The position numbers and the translations under genes are program-made. This document shows positions 44,741 to 55,482 of a DNA stretch of 64,000 nucleotides, piece by piece. Source of the stretch: Bacillus sp. KH172YL63 (GTDB lineage Bacteria; Bacillota; Bacilli; Bacillales; Bacillaceae_B). The stretch is taken from NCBI RefSeq assembly GCF_011398925.1, contig NZ_AP022842.1:3403501-3467500 (forward strand), given 5' to 3'. Numbering within the stretch: position 1 is the first letter of the stretch; every line of letters begins with the position of its first letter. The notes beneath the pieces are model-generated. The model was given only the letters and a program-made list of their open reading frames with translations. It had not been told where the DNA came from and did not search any database.

Positions 44741-45559
44741 TCATGGGAAACGAGGGAATTGTCCGAAGTCCGGTTTACGCTTTTCTTTGAATGCGTCACG
44801 GCCTTCTTTCGCTTCATCCGTTGTGTAATAAAGTAATGTCGCGTCACCTGCAAGCTGTTGCAGACCCGCTAATCCATCTGTATCCGCGTTGAAAGAAGCT
44901 TTCAGAAAGCGGAGGGCAGTCGGGCTGTTTTGCAGCATTTCTGTTGCCCATTGCACTGTTTCTGCTTCAAGCTGCTCATAAGGGACCACTGTGTTGACAA
45001 GGCCCATCTCAAGCGCTTCCTGTGCGTTGTACTGACGGCACAGGTACCAGATTTCTTTCGCTTTCTTGTGACCGATGATGCGGGCAAGATATCCTGCACC
45101 GTATCCTGCGTCAAAGCTTCCGACCTTAGGACCTGTTTGTCCGAAGATCGCATTGTCAGCAGCGATTGTCAGGTCACATACAACATGAAGGACATGTCCG
45201 CCGCCGATTGCGTATCCTGCCACCATCGCGATGACCGGCTTAGGGATCACGCGGATTAAACGCTGCAGATCCAGTACATTCAAACGTGGAATTTCGTCTT
45301 CTCCAACATATCCGCCGTGTCCGCGTACCCGCTGGTCTCCACCTGAACAGAATGCTTTCTCGCCTGCACCTGTTAAGACGATGACGCCAACCTTGGAGTC
45401 GTCACGTGCATAAGCAAATGCGTCAATCAATTCCATGACAGTCTTAGGACGGAACGCATTGCGCACTTCCGGACGATTGATCGTGATTTTCGCAATCCCG
45501 TTGTATGTTTCATACAAAATATCTTCGTAGTTTCTTTCTGAAACCCATTCAAAAGCCAT
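44741..45559 (-). CDS. menB: 1,4-Dihydroxy-2-naphthoyl-CoA synthase
   Basis: A 272-residue crotonase-fold enzyme that closes the naphthoate ring from OSB-CoA. Conserved features include [15 protein letters not shown] and [22 protein letters not shown] precedes the ATG. Directly after menH in the men operon. Confidence 0.96.
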   Translation of the reverse strand: MAFEWVSERNYEDILYETYNGIAKITINRPEVRNAFRPKTVMELIDAFAYARDDSKVGVIVLTGAGEKAFCSGGDQRVRGHGGYVGEDEIPRLNVLDLQRLIRVIPKPVIAMVAGYAIGGGHVLHVVCDLTIAADNAIFGQTGPKVGSFDAGYGAGYLARIIGHKKAKEIWYLCRQYNAQEALEMGLVNTVVPYEQLEAETVQWATEMLQNSPTALRFLKASFNADTDGLAGLQQLAGDATLLYYTTDEAKEGRDAFKEKRKPDFGQFPRFP

Positions 45560-45573
45560 TGTATCTTCCTCCT

Positions 45574-46395
45574 TTATGTAGTAGACAGTAGATCCTCTAT
45601 TATTGTACCAAACTTTCGCGGTTCTTCCACATGAATTGCATGCCCTGTGTTGGAAAATGTCACAATTTGAAATGCCGGATTACGTTTTTTCATTTCCTCT
45701 GCAATGTCCAGGAACTTTGGATCCAGCTCCCCGACAAGCAAATGAACAGGGATTTTCAGTTCAGCAAGCCTGTTCCATAACGAATCCTGCGCTCCTGTCC
45801 CCATTCCCCTCAGACTGTTGGACAGTCCGACGGCAGACTGGTTCAGGCGCTGCTTCCGGATTTCTTCCCGCTCTGCTTGCTGTAATTTTTTCTGGGTGGC
45901 AAATAAGGGGATCTCCTCCCAATAGTCGACGAAGGCTTGTATGCCTTCACGTTCGATCCTGTCTGCTAAGGCGTGATCCTTCCTTTTCCTCTCCACTCTT
46001 TCCTCTTCGGATTTCAAACCGGGAGAGGCACTTTCAAGAATCAGCGTCTCCACTTTATCCTGATGCATCAGTGCGAAATGAAGAGCTGTGCGGCCTCCCA
46101 TCGAATAACCGATCAGGGTTGCACTTTCCACATGCAGGCTTGTCAAAATTGCATGGAGATCATCTGTCACCCGTTCCATCCCATATCTGCCGAAGTCCTC
46201 CGGTGAACTGGTCCTACCGTGGCCTGGCAAATCAATGGAGATGCACTGGTGAGTGGAAGAAAGCTTATCAGTGATCTTTGTCCACGTTGACGTATCACCG
46301 GTAAACCCATGAAGGAAAACGAGGGGCTTGCCCTGCCCCTTTATTTCTATGAAATAGGACACATCATTGATATGAAGAATCAAATTGATCACCAT
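45574..46395 (-). CDS. menH: 2-Succinyl-6-hydroxy-2,4-cyclohexadiene-1-carboxylate synthase MenH
   Basis: A 273-residue alpha/beta hydrolase with [10 protein letters not shown], the nucleophile GYSMGG and a C-terminal His ([12 protein letters not shown]), the MenH catalytic pattern. It overlaps menD by 32 bp. A TTG at 46383 after GGTGATC could also be the start. Confidence 0.88.
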   Translation of the reverse strand: MVINLILHINDVSYFIEIKGQGKPLVFLHGFTGDTSTWTKITDKLSSTHQCISIDLPGHGRTSSPEDFGRYGMERVTDDLHAILTSLHVESATLIGYSMGGRTALHFALMHQDKVETLILESASPGLKSEEERVERKRKDHALADRIEREGIQAFVDYWEEIPLFATQKKLQQAEREEIRKQRLNQSAVGLSNSLRGMGTGAQDSLWNRLAELKIPVHLLVGELDPKFLDIAEEMKKRNPAFQIVTFSNTGHAIHVEEPRKFGTIIEDLLSTT

Positions 46396-48112
46396 TTTCT
46401 CTCGTCGTCATTTCCCGGGAAACAAAATTCCACAATTTCCGATGATTTGCTACATTTATTTCTCTATTTGTCATGACTTCAATGATGTTGATCCCACGTC
46501 TCTGATCGGCTTCCTCAAGTGCCGGCAGGAATTCTTCCTCAGCCGTGACTTGGATAAACCCGGCCCCATACAGTTTTGCAGCATGGGCAAATTCCAGATC
46601 CATCGGTGTCCCGAACAGGTCTTCGAAATGATCCGGTTCTTTTGCTTGCGGAAGATAGGAGAATATTCCCCCACCATTATTATTCATCACAATGATCGTC
46701 ATATTCAGTTGATATTTCCTCGCGGTAAGCAGTCCGTTCAAATCATGGAAAAAAGCCAGATCCCCAATTAGAAGGTACATAGGATCATGTTTCACACTCA
46801 TTCCGAGAGCCGTGGAGACGACGCCGTCAATTCCGTTGGCACCCCGATTGGCGTAAATGGACTGTGAAAGGTCATTTGTAAAGAAAAACGTATCAACGTC
46901 CCGGATCGGCATGCTGTTACTGACAAACAGTGCCGCCTTTTCAGGGAGATGCTGAAGGAGCTGATGAACCGCCTGTCCTTCATCCCATTCCCGATGGCCT
47001 TGAAGCAGCAGTTCCTTCGTTCCAATATTTACGTCTTTCCATTTTCTCATCCAACTTCCTTCTCTTGAAGGAAGTCCCATGAAACTTTCACAAAACAGTC
47101 TTTCACTGCAGTGAATATAATCGGTCCCTCTTGCGGTCGGGTCCTGCCAGTCCTCTCCCTTGCTTACAATCCATGTGGGGATGTCATCACAGTCTTTCAA
47201 AAATAACATCAGGGCCTTCGACACCGGCATCGCACCAAAACGGATGACTGCATCTGGACGAAGCGCTTCCTTCAGCTCATCTATCCTTAGAAACGTATCA
47301 TAAGCATCCATCACGTGTTCTTTGTCGTGCTCCCCGCTTCTTAAGAAACTGAGGGGATCAGCGACAATCGGCATTCCGTACCGTTTGGCAAATTCGGCAA
47401 TCGATGAAACGGCATCCTGATTAATCCCCGGACCACAAATGATCAGTCCCCGCTCACATCCCGACAGCTTCTGTTGCAGTTCCTCGACTAATTCGGGCGA
47501 CAGGTGCACGTCCCCATGATGGACCTTCTTCCCATGTACATCACTGAACTCAACCTTGTTTAAATCTGGAATGAGCGGTTCCCGGAACGGAAAGTTAAAA
47601 TGGACCGGTCCCTGAGGATGCACTTTTGATATGGACACTCCCCGGGCGGCAGATGACCTTGCATACCGGAGCATGGAAGGAGTCATTTCCGGCAACGCCA
47701 TATCGGTGGACCACTTGACATGCTTCCCGTACAAGTCAATTTGATCGATTGCTTGCGGCGCTCCCACCTCCCTCAATTCATGAGGGCGGTCTGCTGTCAG
47801 GACAATCAGCGGTATCCGTGAATAGCGGGCTTCGATGATCGCCGGGTAGTAATTGGCCCCGGCGGTTCCTGAACTGCATAGAAGGGCGACCGGTTTGTTT
47901 TGTGCCTTGGCCATTCCAAGTGCAAAAAATGCTGCCGAACGCTCATCTACATTGATATATGTCTTCACTTTTGGATGATGGGCGAATAATAACGCCAAAG
48001 GAGTAGAACGAGAGCCAGGGCTGATGACTACTTCGTCTACTCCATTTCCAACCATTTCTTCAATGAAAGCTGCTAAATAATGGGTTAATCTCTCTTGATG
48101 TTCCTCATTCAT
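46364..48112 (-). CDS. menD: 2-Succinyl-5-enolpyruvyl-6-hydroxy-3-cyclohexene-1-carboxylate synthase
   Basis: A 582-residue thiamine-diphosphate enzyme that joins isochorismate and 2-oxoglutarate. The ThDP/metal motif GDLAFFHDLNGLL and the N-terminal ISPGSRSTPLA are present. It overlaps menF by 8 bp. Confidence 0.95.
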   Translation of the reverse strand: MNEEHQERLTHYLAAFIEEMVGNGVDEVVISPGSRSTPLALLFAHHPKVKTYINVDERSAAFFALGMAKAQNKPVALLCSSGTAGANYYPAIIEARYSRIPLIVLTADRPHELREVGAPQAIDQIDLYGKHVKWSTDMALPEMTPSMLRYARSSAARGVSISKVHPQGPVHFNFPFREPLIPDLNKVEFSDVHGKKVHHGDVHLSPELVEELQQKLSGCERGLIICGPGINQDAVSSIAEFAKRYGMPIVADPLSFLRSGEHDKEHVMDAYDTFLRIDELKEALRPDAVIRFGAMPVSKALMLFLKDCDDIPTWIVSKGEDWQDPTARGTDYIHCSERLFCESFMGLPSREGSWMRKWKDVNIGTKELLLQGHREWDEGQAVHQLLQHLPEKAALFVSNSMPIRDVDTFFFTNDLSQSIYANRGANGIDGVVSTALGMSVKHDPMYLLIGDLAFFHDLNGLLTARKYQLNMTIIVMNNNGGGIFSYLPQAKEPDHFEDLFGTPMDLEFAHAAKLYGAGFIQVTAEEEFLPALEEADQRRGINIIEVMTNREINVANHRKLWNFVSREMTTRENGDQFDSSYQ

Positions 48113-49508
48113 ACACGTTTCCCCCTAATGCACGGAGCATCGGCCGAAATTTCATCTGTGTTTCTTTGAATTCACTTTCAGGCTGTGAATCCGCTACGAT
48201 CCCACATCCTGCGTAAAGATAAGCTTTATCGTTTTGAAGGAGGCCGGAGCGGAGTGCAACGGCATATTCCCCATTCCCGTAAGCGTCGATCCATCCTACA
48301 GGACCTGCGTATAAGCCCCGGTCCATTTTCTCTTCTTCCCTGATTACCTGCATCGCTTTATCCCTCGGCACCCCGCCTAAAGCTGGGGTCGGATGCAGCT
48401 GTTCGATCAGGTTCAGAAGCGATGTATGACGGGAAGCCTGTCCGATGACCGGCGTATATAAATGTTGTATATCTTTCAGTTTCATCAATTGAGGTGATTC
48501 CGGAATCGATAGTTCGTCACAGAACGGAGAAAGGGCCGCTTTGATGCTTTCGACCACCAGCTGATGCTCATAACGGTTCTTCTCATCGTGCATGATTTCT
48601 TCTCCAAGCGCTTCATCGCTTTCCAACGTCTCTCCCCGGGCAATTGAACCGGCTAAACAAGTAGAAAGGATTTCTTCTCCCGTCTTCTTAACAAGCCGTT
48701 CTGGCGTTGCCCCGATGAAGCAGCTGGCATCTCTTTCAAAACTGAACACAAAGCTGTCGGGCTGCTGCTTCCATAAGTTGTCCAATACGAAATCGGATGG
48801 AATGTCCCGGTCAAAGGATATCTCACATTTCCGGGCAAGGACTACTTTATCCATCTCACCCTTCTTTAACCGATCCACCACATTCTGGACTGAATTCATC
48901 CATTCCCCCGGCCTGATATCCTTATTTGCCACCCATTTTGGGCGTCGGGGCGTGTCTGGATTCATCGCCATTTTTAACAGTTCATCTTTCTTTTTGAGCC
49001 GTTCATGGAATACACCTTCATCTTCATCCGGGTGACAAATATGATTAATCGTGATGTAAGTGGCCTTCCCGGGCTTTGTCAGCATGAATACAGGTAATTG
49101 AAACGTTCCGTCTGAGAACGGCTCCCATTCGCTTCCACTCTCCGTCAGCGGATCGAAGCTGAAGCCGCCAAACAGTACGGGACCGGTGCCGGCACACTCC
49201 TCTTCCGTCACAATGAGCGACTCACCGATAAAGCGCTTCCACTCATTCTCGACTGTGAAAAATCGTTCTTTGCTCCCTGACTTCAGGATATGAGCGGTTC
49301 CAAGCCCCACGAGCGCAATCGTATGGTCACGGTCCTTCCATAAGAAACGCTCTCCATGAAAAGAACTTCCTCCATAATAGAAAGAAAGAGGATCCACTGC
49401 ATCGACTTCCTCCACTATACTGAGAAGAACGGGGCGATCTATTTGTTTAGCCTTCATTTTGGCTGTATCATATGCTTTTTCAATATTGGTTTTGTGAATG
49501 GTAACCAA
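48105..49508 (-). CDS. menF: Isochorismate synthase MenF
   Basis: A 467-residue chorismate-binding enzyme converting chorismate to isochorismate, the entry to menaquinone. The C-terminal half has ATPERLVKKTGEEILSTCLA, HPTPALGGVPRDKA and GIVADSQPESEF. TTG at 49508 follows GGGGGA and gives the N-terminus MVTIHKTN; the frame is open to 49538. First gene of menFDHB. Confidence 0.94.
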   Translation of the reverse strand: MVTIHKTNIEKAYDTAKMKAKQIDRPVLLSIVEEVDAVDPLSFYYGGSSFHGERFLWKDRDHTIALVGLGTAHILKSGSKERFFTVENEWKRFIGESLIVTEEECAGTGPVLFGGFSFDPLTESGSEWEPFSDGTFQLPVFMLTKPGKATYITINHICHPDEDEGVFHERLKKKDELLKMAMNPDTPRRPKWVANKDIRPGEWMNSVQNVVDRLKKGEMDKVVLARKCEISFDRDIPSDFVLDNLWKQQPDSFVFSFERDASCFIGATPERLVKKTGEEILSTCLAGSIARGETLESDEALGEEIMHDEKNRYEHQLVVESIKAALSPFCDELSIPESPQLMKLKDIQHLYTPVIGQASRHTSLLNLIEQLHPTPALGGVPRDKAMQVIREEEKMDRGLYAGPVGWIDAYGNGEYAVALRSGLLQNDKAYLYAGCGIVADSQPESEFKETQMKFRPMLRALGGNVYE

Positions 49509-49719
49509 TTGAATTCCCCCAAACAAAATCACGTACAAACGTCAAACTTATTTTAAGATACACCTGTCTTTATGGTGTGTCAACGAAGTATAAGACTTGT
49601 TTACACTATTTATCCTTATTATATATAATAAACCCTTTTTCCCCTTTTGAGAAACCAAAAGCGTTGTAAAAGTCCTCATTTACTGGAAAATAGCACCTTC
49701 ACCGATTTGTAAAAAATGA

Positions 49720-49748
49720 TTGACAGTCCCCTGCCCTTTACCTACACT
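49720..49748 (+). promoter_or_regulatory. SigA-type promoter of menA
   Basis: TTGACA, 17 nt, TACACT, with an untranslated leader of about 55 nt to the menA start. The rest of the 300-bp divergent gap to menF shows no gene. Confidence 0.7.
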
Positions 49749-49811
49749 TTAATCTGTAAAGGAATTGTAATGTTTTCTGAAAATTCCTTATTGTGTAAGG
49801 GAGAGAGAGAG

Positions 49812-50735
49812 ATGGAACAACAAGCATCCAACGTGTTGGAATCAGATAAAGGCTGGAAGATCTGGTGGCAGCTGACGAGGCCACACACACTGACCGCGGC
49901 ATTTGTGCCTGTTTTACTCGGTACTGTACTCGCGCTTCAATTTACAAAAGTGAACGTACTGCTTTTTGCGGCCATGTTGATTGCATGCCTGCTCATTCAG
50001 GCAGCCACCAATATGTTCAATGAATACTATGACTTTAAACGGGGGTTGGATACAGAGCATTCTGTCGGAATCGGTGGAGCCATCGTCCGCAATGGTGTCA
50101 AACCGTCGACGGTCATCAATCTGGCTTTCGCCCTCTACGGCGTTGCCTTGCTGCTAGGGATCTATATATGCCTCAACAGCACATGGCTGCTGGCACTCAT
50201 AGGTATAGTGTGCATGGCGGCAGGGTACTTTTATACTGGGGGACCGATGCCAATTGCCTACACGCCTTTTGGCGAACTTGTAGCCGGGTTCTTTATGGGC
50301 GTCGTGATCATCCTCATATCTTTTTACATCCAGACCGGCTATATCAATGCAGACAGCGTATTGATCTCAATTCCGGTATCGATCCTGGTTGGCGCGATCC
50401 TGCTTGCCAATAATATCCGGGACCTGGATGGAGACAAAGAAAACGGACGCAAGACGATTGCCATCCTTGTAGGAAAAAAGGGCGCGATCATCCTGTTGGG
50501 GGCCATGTTCTTCGTTTCTTACGCCTGGATCATCGGTCTGGTCGTTTCGGGGATTTCTTCCCCCTGGGTATTCGTGACATTCTTAAGCATCCCTAAGGCA
50601 GTCAAGGCCACGAAGGGATTCATCGGCAAATCACAGCCGCTTGAAATGATGCCTGCCATGAAGGCAACTGCCCAAACGAATACAATCTTTGGATTCCTCT
50701 TATCCATCGGATTATTACTTGCATACTTGTTCTAA
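49812..50735 (+). CDS. menA: 1,4-Dihydroxy-2-naphthoate polyprenyltransferase
   Basis: A 307-residue UbiA-superfamily membrane prenyltransferase that attaches the isoprenoid tail to dihydroxynaphthoate. The first Asp-rich motif NEYYDFKRGLDT and the second NIRDLDGDKENGRKT are present, with about eight helices. ATG at 49812 follows GGGAGAGAG; the frame upstream overlaps the promoter. Divergent from menF. Confidence 0.94.
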   Translation: MEQQASNVLESDKGWKIWWQLTRPHTLTAAFVPVLLGTVLALQFTKVNVLLFAAMLIACLLIQAATNMFNEYYDFKRGLDTEHSVGIGGAIVRNGVKPSTVINLAFALYGVALLLGIYICLNSTWLLALIGIVCMAAGYFYTGGPMPIAYTPFGELVAGFFMGVVIILISFYIQTGYINADSVLISIPVSILVGAILLANNIRDLDGDKENGRKTIAILVGKKGAIILLGAMFFVSYAWIIGLVVSGISSPWVFVTFLSIPKAVKATKGFIGKSQPLEMMPAMKATAQTNTIFGFLLSIGLLLAYLF

Positions 50736-50741
50736 TCATAT

Positions 50742-50776
50742 TGAGTCGACCTTCAAAGCGGTCGGCTCTTTTTTTA
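50742..50776 (+). terminator. Terminator after menA
   Basis: GAGTCGACC...GGTCGGCTC followed by TTTTTTT. Confidence 0.85.
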
Positions 50777-50853
50777 TGTTTTAACACGGGCACTTTCGGA
50801 TAAAGTATGGTTAGTACACTATTTAAGCGAACATAATGAAGGATGTGAAGAAA

Positions 50854-51606
50854 TTGCTAAAAGACAGCCAAATACAAACATTGAAACAGGAATTGGTTCA
50901 ACAGCAAAAGCAGCTACAGGAGCATTTACATCAGGATTTAGATAACCTTCACCATACAAATGAACGTGATAACTCAGGTGAACTTTCCCTATATGATAAT
51001 CATCCGGCCGATATGGGCACTGAATTATATGAACGGGAGAAAGATTTCGCCATCGATGACCATGCAAAACTGGAATTAAATAAGATCCAACATGCACTCG
51101 AGGCAATCAGTGAAGGAAGCTACGGCACGTGCAAAGAATGCGGCGGCGACATTCCCTATGAAAGGCTCGAAGCGATCCCGACGACCCTTTACTGCAAGGA
51201 TCATACACCTGAACAATCGATCATCGAAGACCGGCCGGTGGAGGAAGATGTACTGCAGCCCCCTGTCGACAATGAATTCAGGCACGAAACAGACGGAAAC
51301 GTCCGGGATGACCAGGACAGCTTCCAGGAAGTTGGCAGGTTCGGGACGTCAGAAACCCCATCTGACTTTGAGGGGGATTATGAAGATTACTCGGAAATGT
51401 ATCAGGATGATGATGCATCAGAGGGATTCACAGAGGACTACGAATCATTCGTCGGAACCGATATGGAAGGCACGAACCGAAAGACCTTCCCTTCGAAGAC
51501 ACATGAAGAATACGAAGATATGCTCGACGACAACGATCTGGAATCCCCTCTTGGCGATATTCCGTATAAAGATGGGGACAGCTATGTATCGGATAAGAAG
51601 AAATAA
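50854..51606 (+). CDS. yteA: TraR/DksA-type zinc-finger protein YteA
   Basis: About 250 residues: an N-terminal coiled-coil region rich in Gln (KQELVQQQKQLQEHLHQDL), then a DksA-type zinc finger CKECGGDIPYERLEAIPTTL with a second pair of ligands in YCKDH, and a long acidic C-terminal tail. It may bind RNA polymerase; B. subtilis YteA has a similar layout. TTG at 50854 lies 8 nt after AAGGATG and is used here; ATG at 50836 has no ribosome site. Confidence 0.8.
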   Translation: MLKDSQIQTLKQELVQQQKQLQEHLHQDLDNLHHTNERDNSGELSLYDNHPADMGTELYEREKDFAIDDHAKLELNKIQHALEAISEGSYGTCKECGGDIPYERLEAIPTTLYCKDHTPEQSIIEDRPVEEDVLQPPVDNEFRHETDGNVRDDQDSFQEVGRFGTSETPSDFEGDYEDYSEMYQDDDASEGFTEDYESFVGTDMEGTNRKTFPSKTHEEYEDMLDDNDLESPLGDIPYKDGDSYVSDKKK

Positions 51607-51607
51607 T

Positions 51608-51640
51608 AAAAACGCTGGGGTGCATCCCCCAGCGTTTTTC
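51608..51640. terminator. Bidirectional terminator between yteA and glgP
   Basis: AAAAACGCTGGGG...CCCCAGCGTTTTT between convergent genes. Confidence 0.88.
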
Positions 51641-51641
51641 A

Positions 51642-54047
51642 TTACTTGATCAAACTTCCCTCGGCAATTCCCCAAATGCCCTTCGCATACTCCTCAATCG
51701 TCCTGTCACTGGAGAAATAGCCCGAGTTGGCGATGTTCTGCAGGCACATACGGGACCAGTGCTCCTTATTCTCATACGCCTTCCCGGCCTGTTCATGAAC
51801 CCTCACATACGAATCGAAATCCCTCAGTACAAAGAATTGATCATTCTCAGTCAATAACGAATCGTAAATGGCTTCAAAATGATCCCCTGCATCCGGCAGC
51901 GTATCATCGATCAGCTGATTCAGCACCTTTTTGATGCGGGCATCATAGTGGAAATACTCCATGGCATAATAGCCGCCATGATGCTGATATTTCATCACTT
52001 CTTCAGCAGTCAGTCCGAAAATGAATATATTTTCTTTCCCAACCTGTTCTAAGATTTCAATATTGGCACCGTCCAGCGTGCCGATTGTCAATGCTCCGTT
52101 CATCATGAACTTCATGTTCCCTGTCCCTGACGCCTCTTTGCTCGCCGTCGAAATCTGTTCAGACAAATCGGCTGCCGGTATGATTTCTTCGGCTAACGAG
52201 ACCCGGTAATTTTCCAGGAACACGACTTTGATGCGGTCCTTTACGAGTGGATGATCATTCACTAGATCCGCGACTGAATGGATCAGTTTAATGATTTTCT
52301 TCGCGTAATAATAACCCGGGGATGCCTTTGCCCCGAAAATGAACGTCCGGGGATGAAAGTCAAATGATGGGTCTTCCACACATCGATTGAAAAGATGGAG
52401 GATGTGCAGTACATTCATGAGCTGACGCTTATATGCATGCAGCCGCTTCACCTGGATATCAAAGATCGATGTCGGATCAACTACGATCCCATTGCTTTCA
52501 AGGATCCGGTTAGAGAGCTTTCGTTTATTCTCCTGCTTCACTTCATATAATTCCTTCAGGAAACTGGAATCATGGTGATACTCTTTCAGCTTCGCAAGCT
52601 TTGCAGGGTCCTTGATCCACCCGTCCCCAATGGAGGATGTAATCAGATTCGAAAGCGATTGGTTGCTGTTGAGCAGCCATCTCCTGTGGGTGATTCCGTT
52701 CGTCTTGCTATTAAATTTATTAGGATAAAATTGATAAAATAAGTTCATTTCCCTTTGTTTTAAAATTTCCGTGTGAATTTTAGCAACGCCGTTCACACTG
52801 AAGCTTCCGACTATGGCAAGATGGGCCATTTTCACCTCGTCATGGGAGATGATCGCCATCTCTTCGATTCGATGCCATTCCCCCGGATATTCTTCCCACA
52901 GCTCCTTGCAGAACCGCTCATTGATTTCATTCACGATCATGTGGATGCGGGGCAGGAGGGGCTGAAATAAGCGAACCGGCCACCTTTCAAGCGCTTCCGA
53001 CAGCGTTGTATGATTCGTATAGGCGAAAGTTTTCGTCGTGATTTCCCATGCCTCTTCCCACTCAAATGCATATTCGTCAAGCAGGACCCTCATCAATTCC
53101 GGGATGGCAAGGACCGGATGTGTATCATTGATGTGAATGGAGATATTTTCATGCAGGTCTTTCAGCTCCCCATTACGGTACAAGTAGGAATCCAGAATGG
53201 AGCGGATGCTTGCCGCTACAAGGAAATACTGCTGTTTCAAGCGCAAGATCTTCCCTTCATCATGGGTATCATCGGGATAGAGGAATTCGGTGATTGCCTC
53301 CGTATCACGCTTATACTTCATCATGTCTTTCCCTGCTTTATAAGCAGCAGGCTCGGCACTCCATAAACGAAGGGTATTGACCGTCGACGTTTCATGGCCC
53401 ACGACCGGCATATCATACGGCACAGCCGCTACGATTTCTGCATCCACATGCCGGAATTTCAACACACCATTTTCGGTAAAGGACTCCACCTTCCCCCAGA
53501 ATGGCACTTCGACGGTCAGATCCGATTTCCGGACTTCCCATACATGACCATGACGGAGCCACTGCTCTGGAAGCTCCATCTGAAACCCATTCACAATCTT
53601 TTGTTCAAACAATCCGTGCTTATAACGGATGCCGTACCCGTGTCCAGGCAGATTAAGAGATGCGAGAGAATCAAGGAAGCAGGCAGCCAACCGTCCCAGT
53701 CCACCGTTTCCTAATCCTGCATCATGCTCTACTTCTTCCATGTCGGCAAGATCGATTCCAAGGTCTTTCAATCCTTTATCTACAACATCGTAGATCCCTA
53801 AATTCATCAGGTTTTGACGAAGCAGGCGTCCCAATAGAAACTCGATCGATAAGTAGTAGACCTGCTTTTGTTTATTGAAACGGTATTGTTCATTCGTATG
53901 GATCCAGTTCATCGAAATGTATTCCCGGATCAGGTGACCCAGCGTGAAATACTGATCCTGACTGCTGGACTCGGGGAACGTCTTACCGTACATCATTTCA
54001 AGCTTTTTCAGGAACATCTCCTTGAATTCAATCGGATCAGAAAACAT
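51642..54047 (-). CDS. glgP: Glycogen phosphorylase
   Basis: An 801-residue GT35 enzyme that releases glucose-1-phosphate from glycogen. The pyridoxal-phosphate lysine lies in EASGTGNMKFMMNGALTIGT; the N-terminal region GNGGLGRLAACFLDSLA is also conserved. ATG at 54047, 8 nt after GAGGAG, is chosen over a GTG at 54056. Last gene of the glg operon. Confidence 0.95.
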   Translation of the reverse strand: MFSDPIEFKEMFLKKLEMMYGKTFPESSSQDQYFTLGHLIREYISMNWIHTNEQYRFNKQKQVYYLSIEFLLGRLLRQNLMNLGIYDVVDKGLKDLGIDLADMEEVEHDAGLGNGGLGRLAACFLDSLASLNLPGHGYGIRYKHGLFEQKIVNGFQMELPEQWLRHGHVWEVRKSDLTVEVPFWGKVESFTENGVLKFRHVDAEIVAAVPYDMPVVGHETSTVNTLRLWSAEPAAYKAGKDMMKYKRDTEAITEFLYPDDTHDEGKILRLKQQYFLVAASIRSILDSYLYRNGELKDLHENISIHINDTHPVLAIPELMRVLLDEYAFEWEEAWEITTKTFAYTNHTTLSEALERWPVRLFQPLLPRIHMIVNEINERFCKELWEEYPGEWHRIEEMAIISHDEVKMAHLAIVGSFSVNGVAKIHTEILKQREMNLFYQFYPNKFNSKTNGITHRRWLLNSNQSLSNLITSSIGDGWIKDPAKLAKLKEYHHDSSFLKELYEVKQENKRKLSNRILESNGIVVDPTSIFDIQVKRLHAYKRQLMNVLHILHLFNRCVEDPSFDFHPRTFIFGAKASPGYYYAKKIIKLIHSVADLVNDHPLVKDRIKVVFLENYRVSLAEEIIPAADLSEQISTASKEASGTGNMKFMMNGALTIGTLDGANIEILEQVGKENIFIFGLTAEEVMKYQHHGGYYAMEYFHYDARIKKVLNQLIDDTLPDAGDHFEAIYDSLLTENDQFFVLRDFDSYVRVHEQAGKAYENKEHWSRMCLQNIANSGYFSSDRTIEEYAKGIWGIAEGSLIK

Positions 54048-55482
54048 GGCTTTCACTCCTCAATACCAAGTCAGCATATAATTGATTATATTTGAAAGCT
54101 GATTGAGCCCAACTATAATCCTTATTCATGGCGGTCCGTACAATATGATTCCATGTTTCCGGGTCATTGTGATAGATCGACAGGGCTCTTCGATAGGTGA
54201 AAAGCATGTCGTGGGCATTGAAGTTCTTGAAAGAGAAACCATTCCCGGTTTTCGTCTCTTCATTATAAGACTCCACCGTGTCGTTCAGTCCACCTGTCTC
54301 CCTGACCAGAGGAAGTGCACCATAACGCATCGCAATGAGCTGCCCCAATCCGCACGGCTCAAATTTGGAAGGCATGAGGAATAAGTCACTGGCGGAATAA
54401 ATCTCCTTTGCGAGGTCTTCATTAAAGCCGATCTGCACCCTCACTTTTTCTGGATATGTCCACTCCATCTCCCTGAAGAATTGTTCGAACTCCCAATCCC
54501 CTGTTCCAAGAAGGACAAACTGAACATTCTCCTGAAGTATTTCATGAAAGACTCCCCTTACTAATTCCAATCCTTTCTGGCTTGTTAACCTTGAAATGAT
54601 TGATACAAGGGGGATTCCTTCATTCTCCTCAAGCCCCAGCCTTTTTTGCAGGTGACACTTCGCCTGCTTCTTCCCATTGAGATTTCCGCTGAAGTAAGGG
54701 AATTGTCCATCATCAGGATTATACATTTCATCATCGATCCCATTCAGGATACCGGTCAATTGATGATAACGCTGACCAAGGATATCATGAAGCTTTTCCC
54801 CGTAATAAGGGGTCAGGATTTCCTCCTTGTATGTAGGGCTTACCGTGGTGACGAAATCAGAGGAAATCAGTGCCCCCTTCATAAAGTTCATGTTTCCGTA
54901 AAATTCCAGGTATTCATGATGAAAATATTTATCATGAATGCCTAAAAGGTCTGTCATGACCTGTTTAGGATAGATCCCCTGGAACTGGAGATTATGAATG
55001 GTGAATATGCTCCGGATGAACGAATACCCTGGTCTCTCCTGATACTCTGTACGGAGCAGGAAAGGGATCATCCCTGTATGCCAGTCATGGCAGTGGATCA
55101 CATCCGGATAGAAATCAAGGACGGCGATCCCTTCCAATACCGCTCTTGTAAAAAAGGCAAAACGCTCTCCATCATCAAAATAACCGTATAAACGGTCCCG
55201 TTTGAAATAATATTCATTGTCCACAAAGTAATACGTGACGCCATGTTCACTGTATTCTTCGATTCCACAATACTGGCTGCGCCAGCCGACCGAGACGAAG
55301 AACTCTTTCTTCTTCTTCATCTTTGAGCGGTATTCTTGGGAGATCCCGCCGTACTTTGGCAGGATCACCCTGACATCCGTCCCGAGACTCCTTAATTCCT
55401 TTGGCAAAGCCCCGGCTACATCCGCCAAGCCGCCGGATTTAACGAAAGGGACACACTCAGATACTACAAATAAAACCTTCAC
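54037..55482 (-). CDS. glgA: Glycogen synthase (ADP-glucose)
   Basis: A 481-residue GT5 enzyme with the ADP-glucose motif KSGGLADVAGALPKE at about residues 16-30 and a C-terminal EPCGLGQLIAMRYGALP. It extends glucan chains with ADP-glucose. It starts with GTG that overlaps the glgD stop (GTGA). Confidence 0.95.
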   Translation of the reverse strand: MKVLFVVSECVPFVKSGGLADVAGALPKELRSLGTDVRVILPKYGGISQEYRSKMKKKKEFFVSVGWRSQYCGIEEYSEHGVTYYFVDNEYYFKRDRLYGYFDDGERFAFFTRAVLEGIAVLDFYPDVIHCHDWHTGMIPFLLRTEYQERPGYSFIRSIFTIHNLQFQGIYPKQVMTDLLGIHDKYFHHEYLEFYGNMNFMKGALISSDFVTTVSPTYKEEILTPYYGEKLHDILGQRYHQLTGILNGIDDEMYNPDDGQFPYFSGNLNGKKQAKCHLQKRLGLEENEGIPLVSIISRLTSQKGLELVRGVFHEILQENVQFVLLGTGDWEFEQFFREMEWTYPEKVRVQIGFNEDLAKEIYSASDLFLMPSKFEPCGLGQLIAMRYGALPLVRETGGLNDTVESYNEETKTGNGFSFKNFNAHDMLFTYRRALSIYHNDPETWNHIVRTAMNKDYSWAQSAFKYNQLYADLVLRSESHVF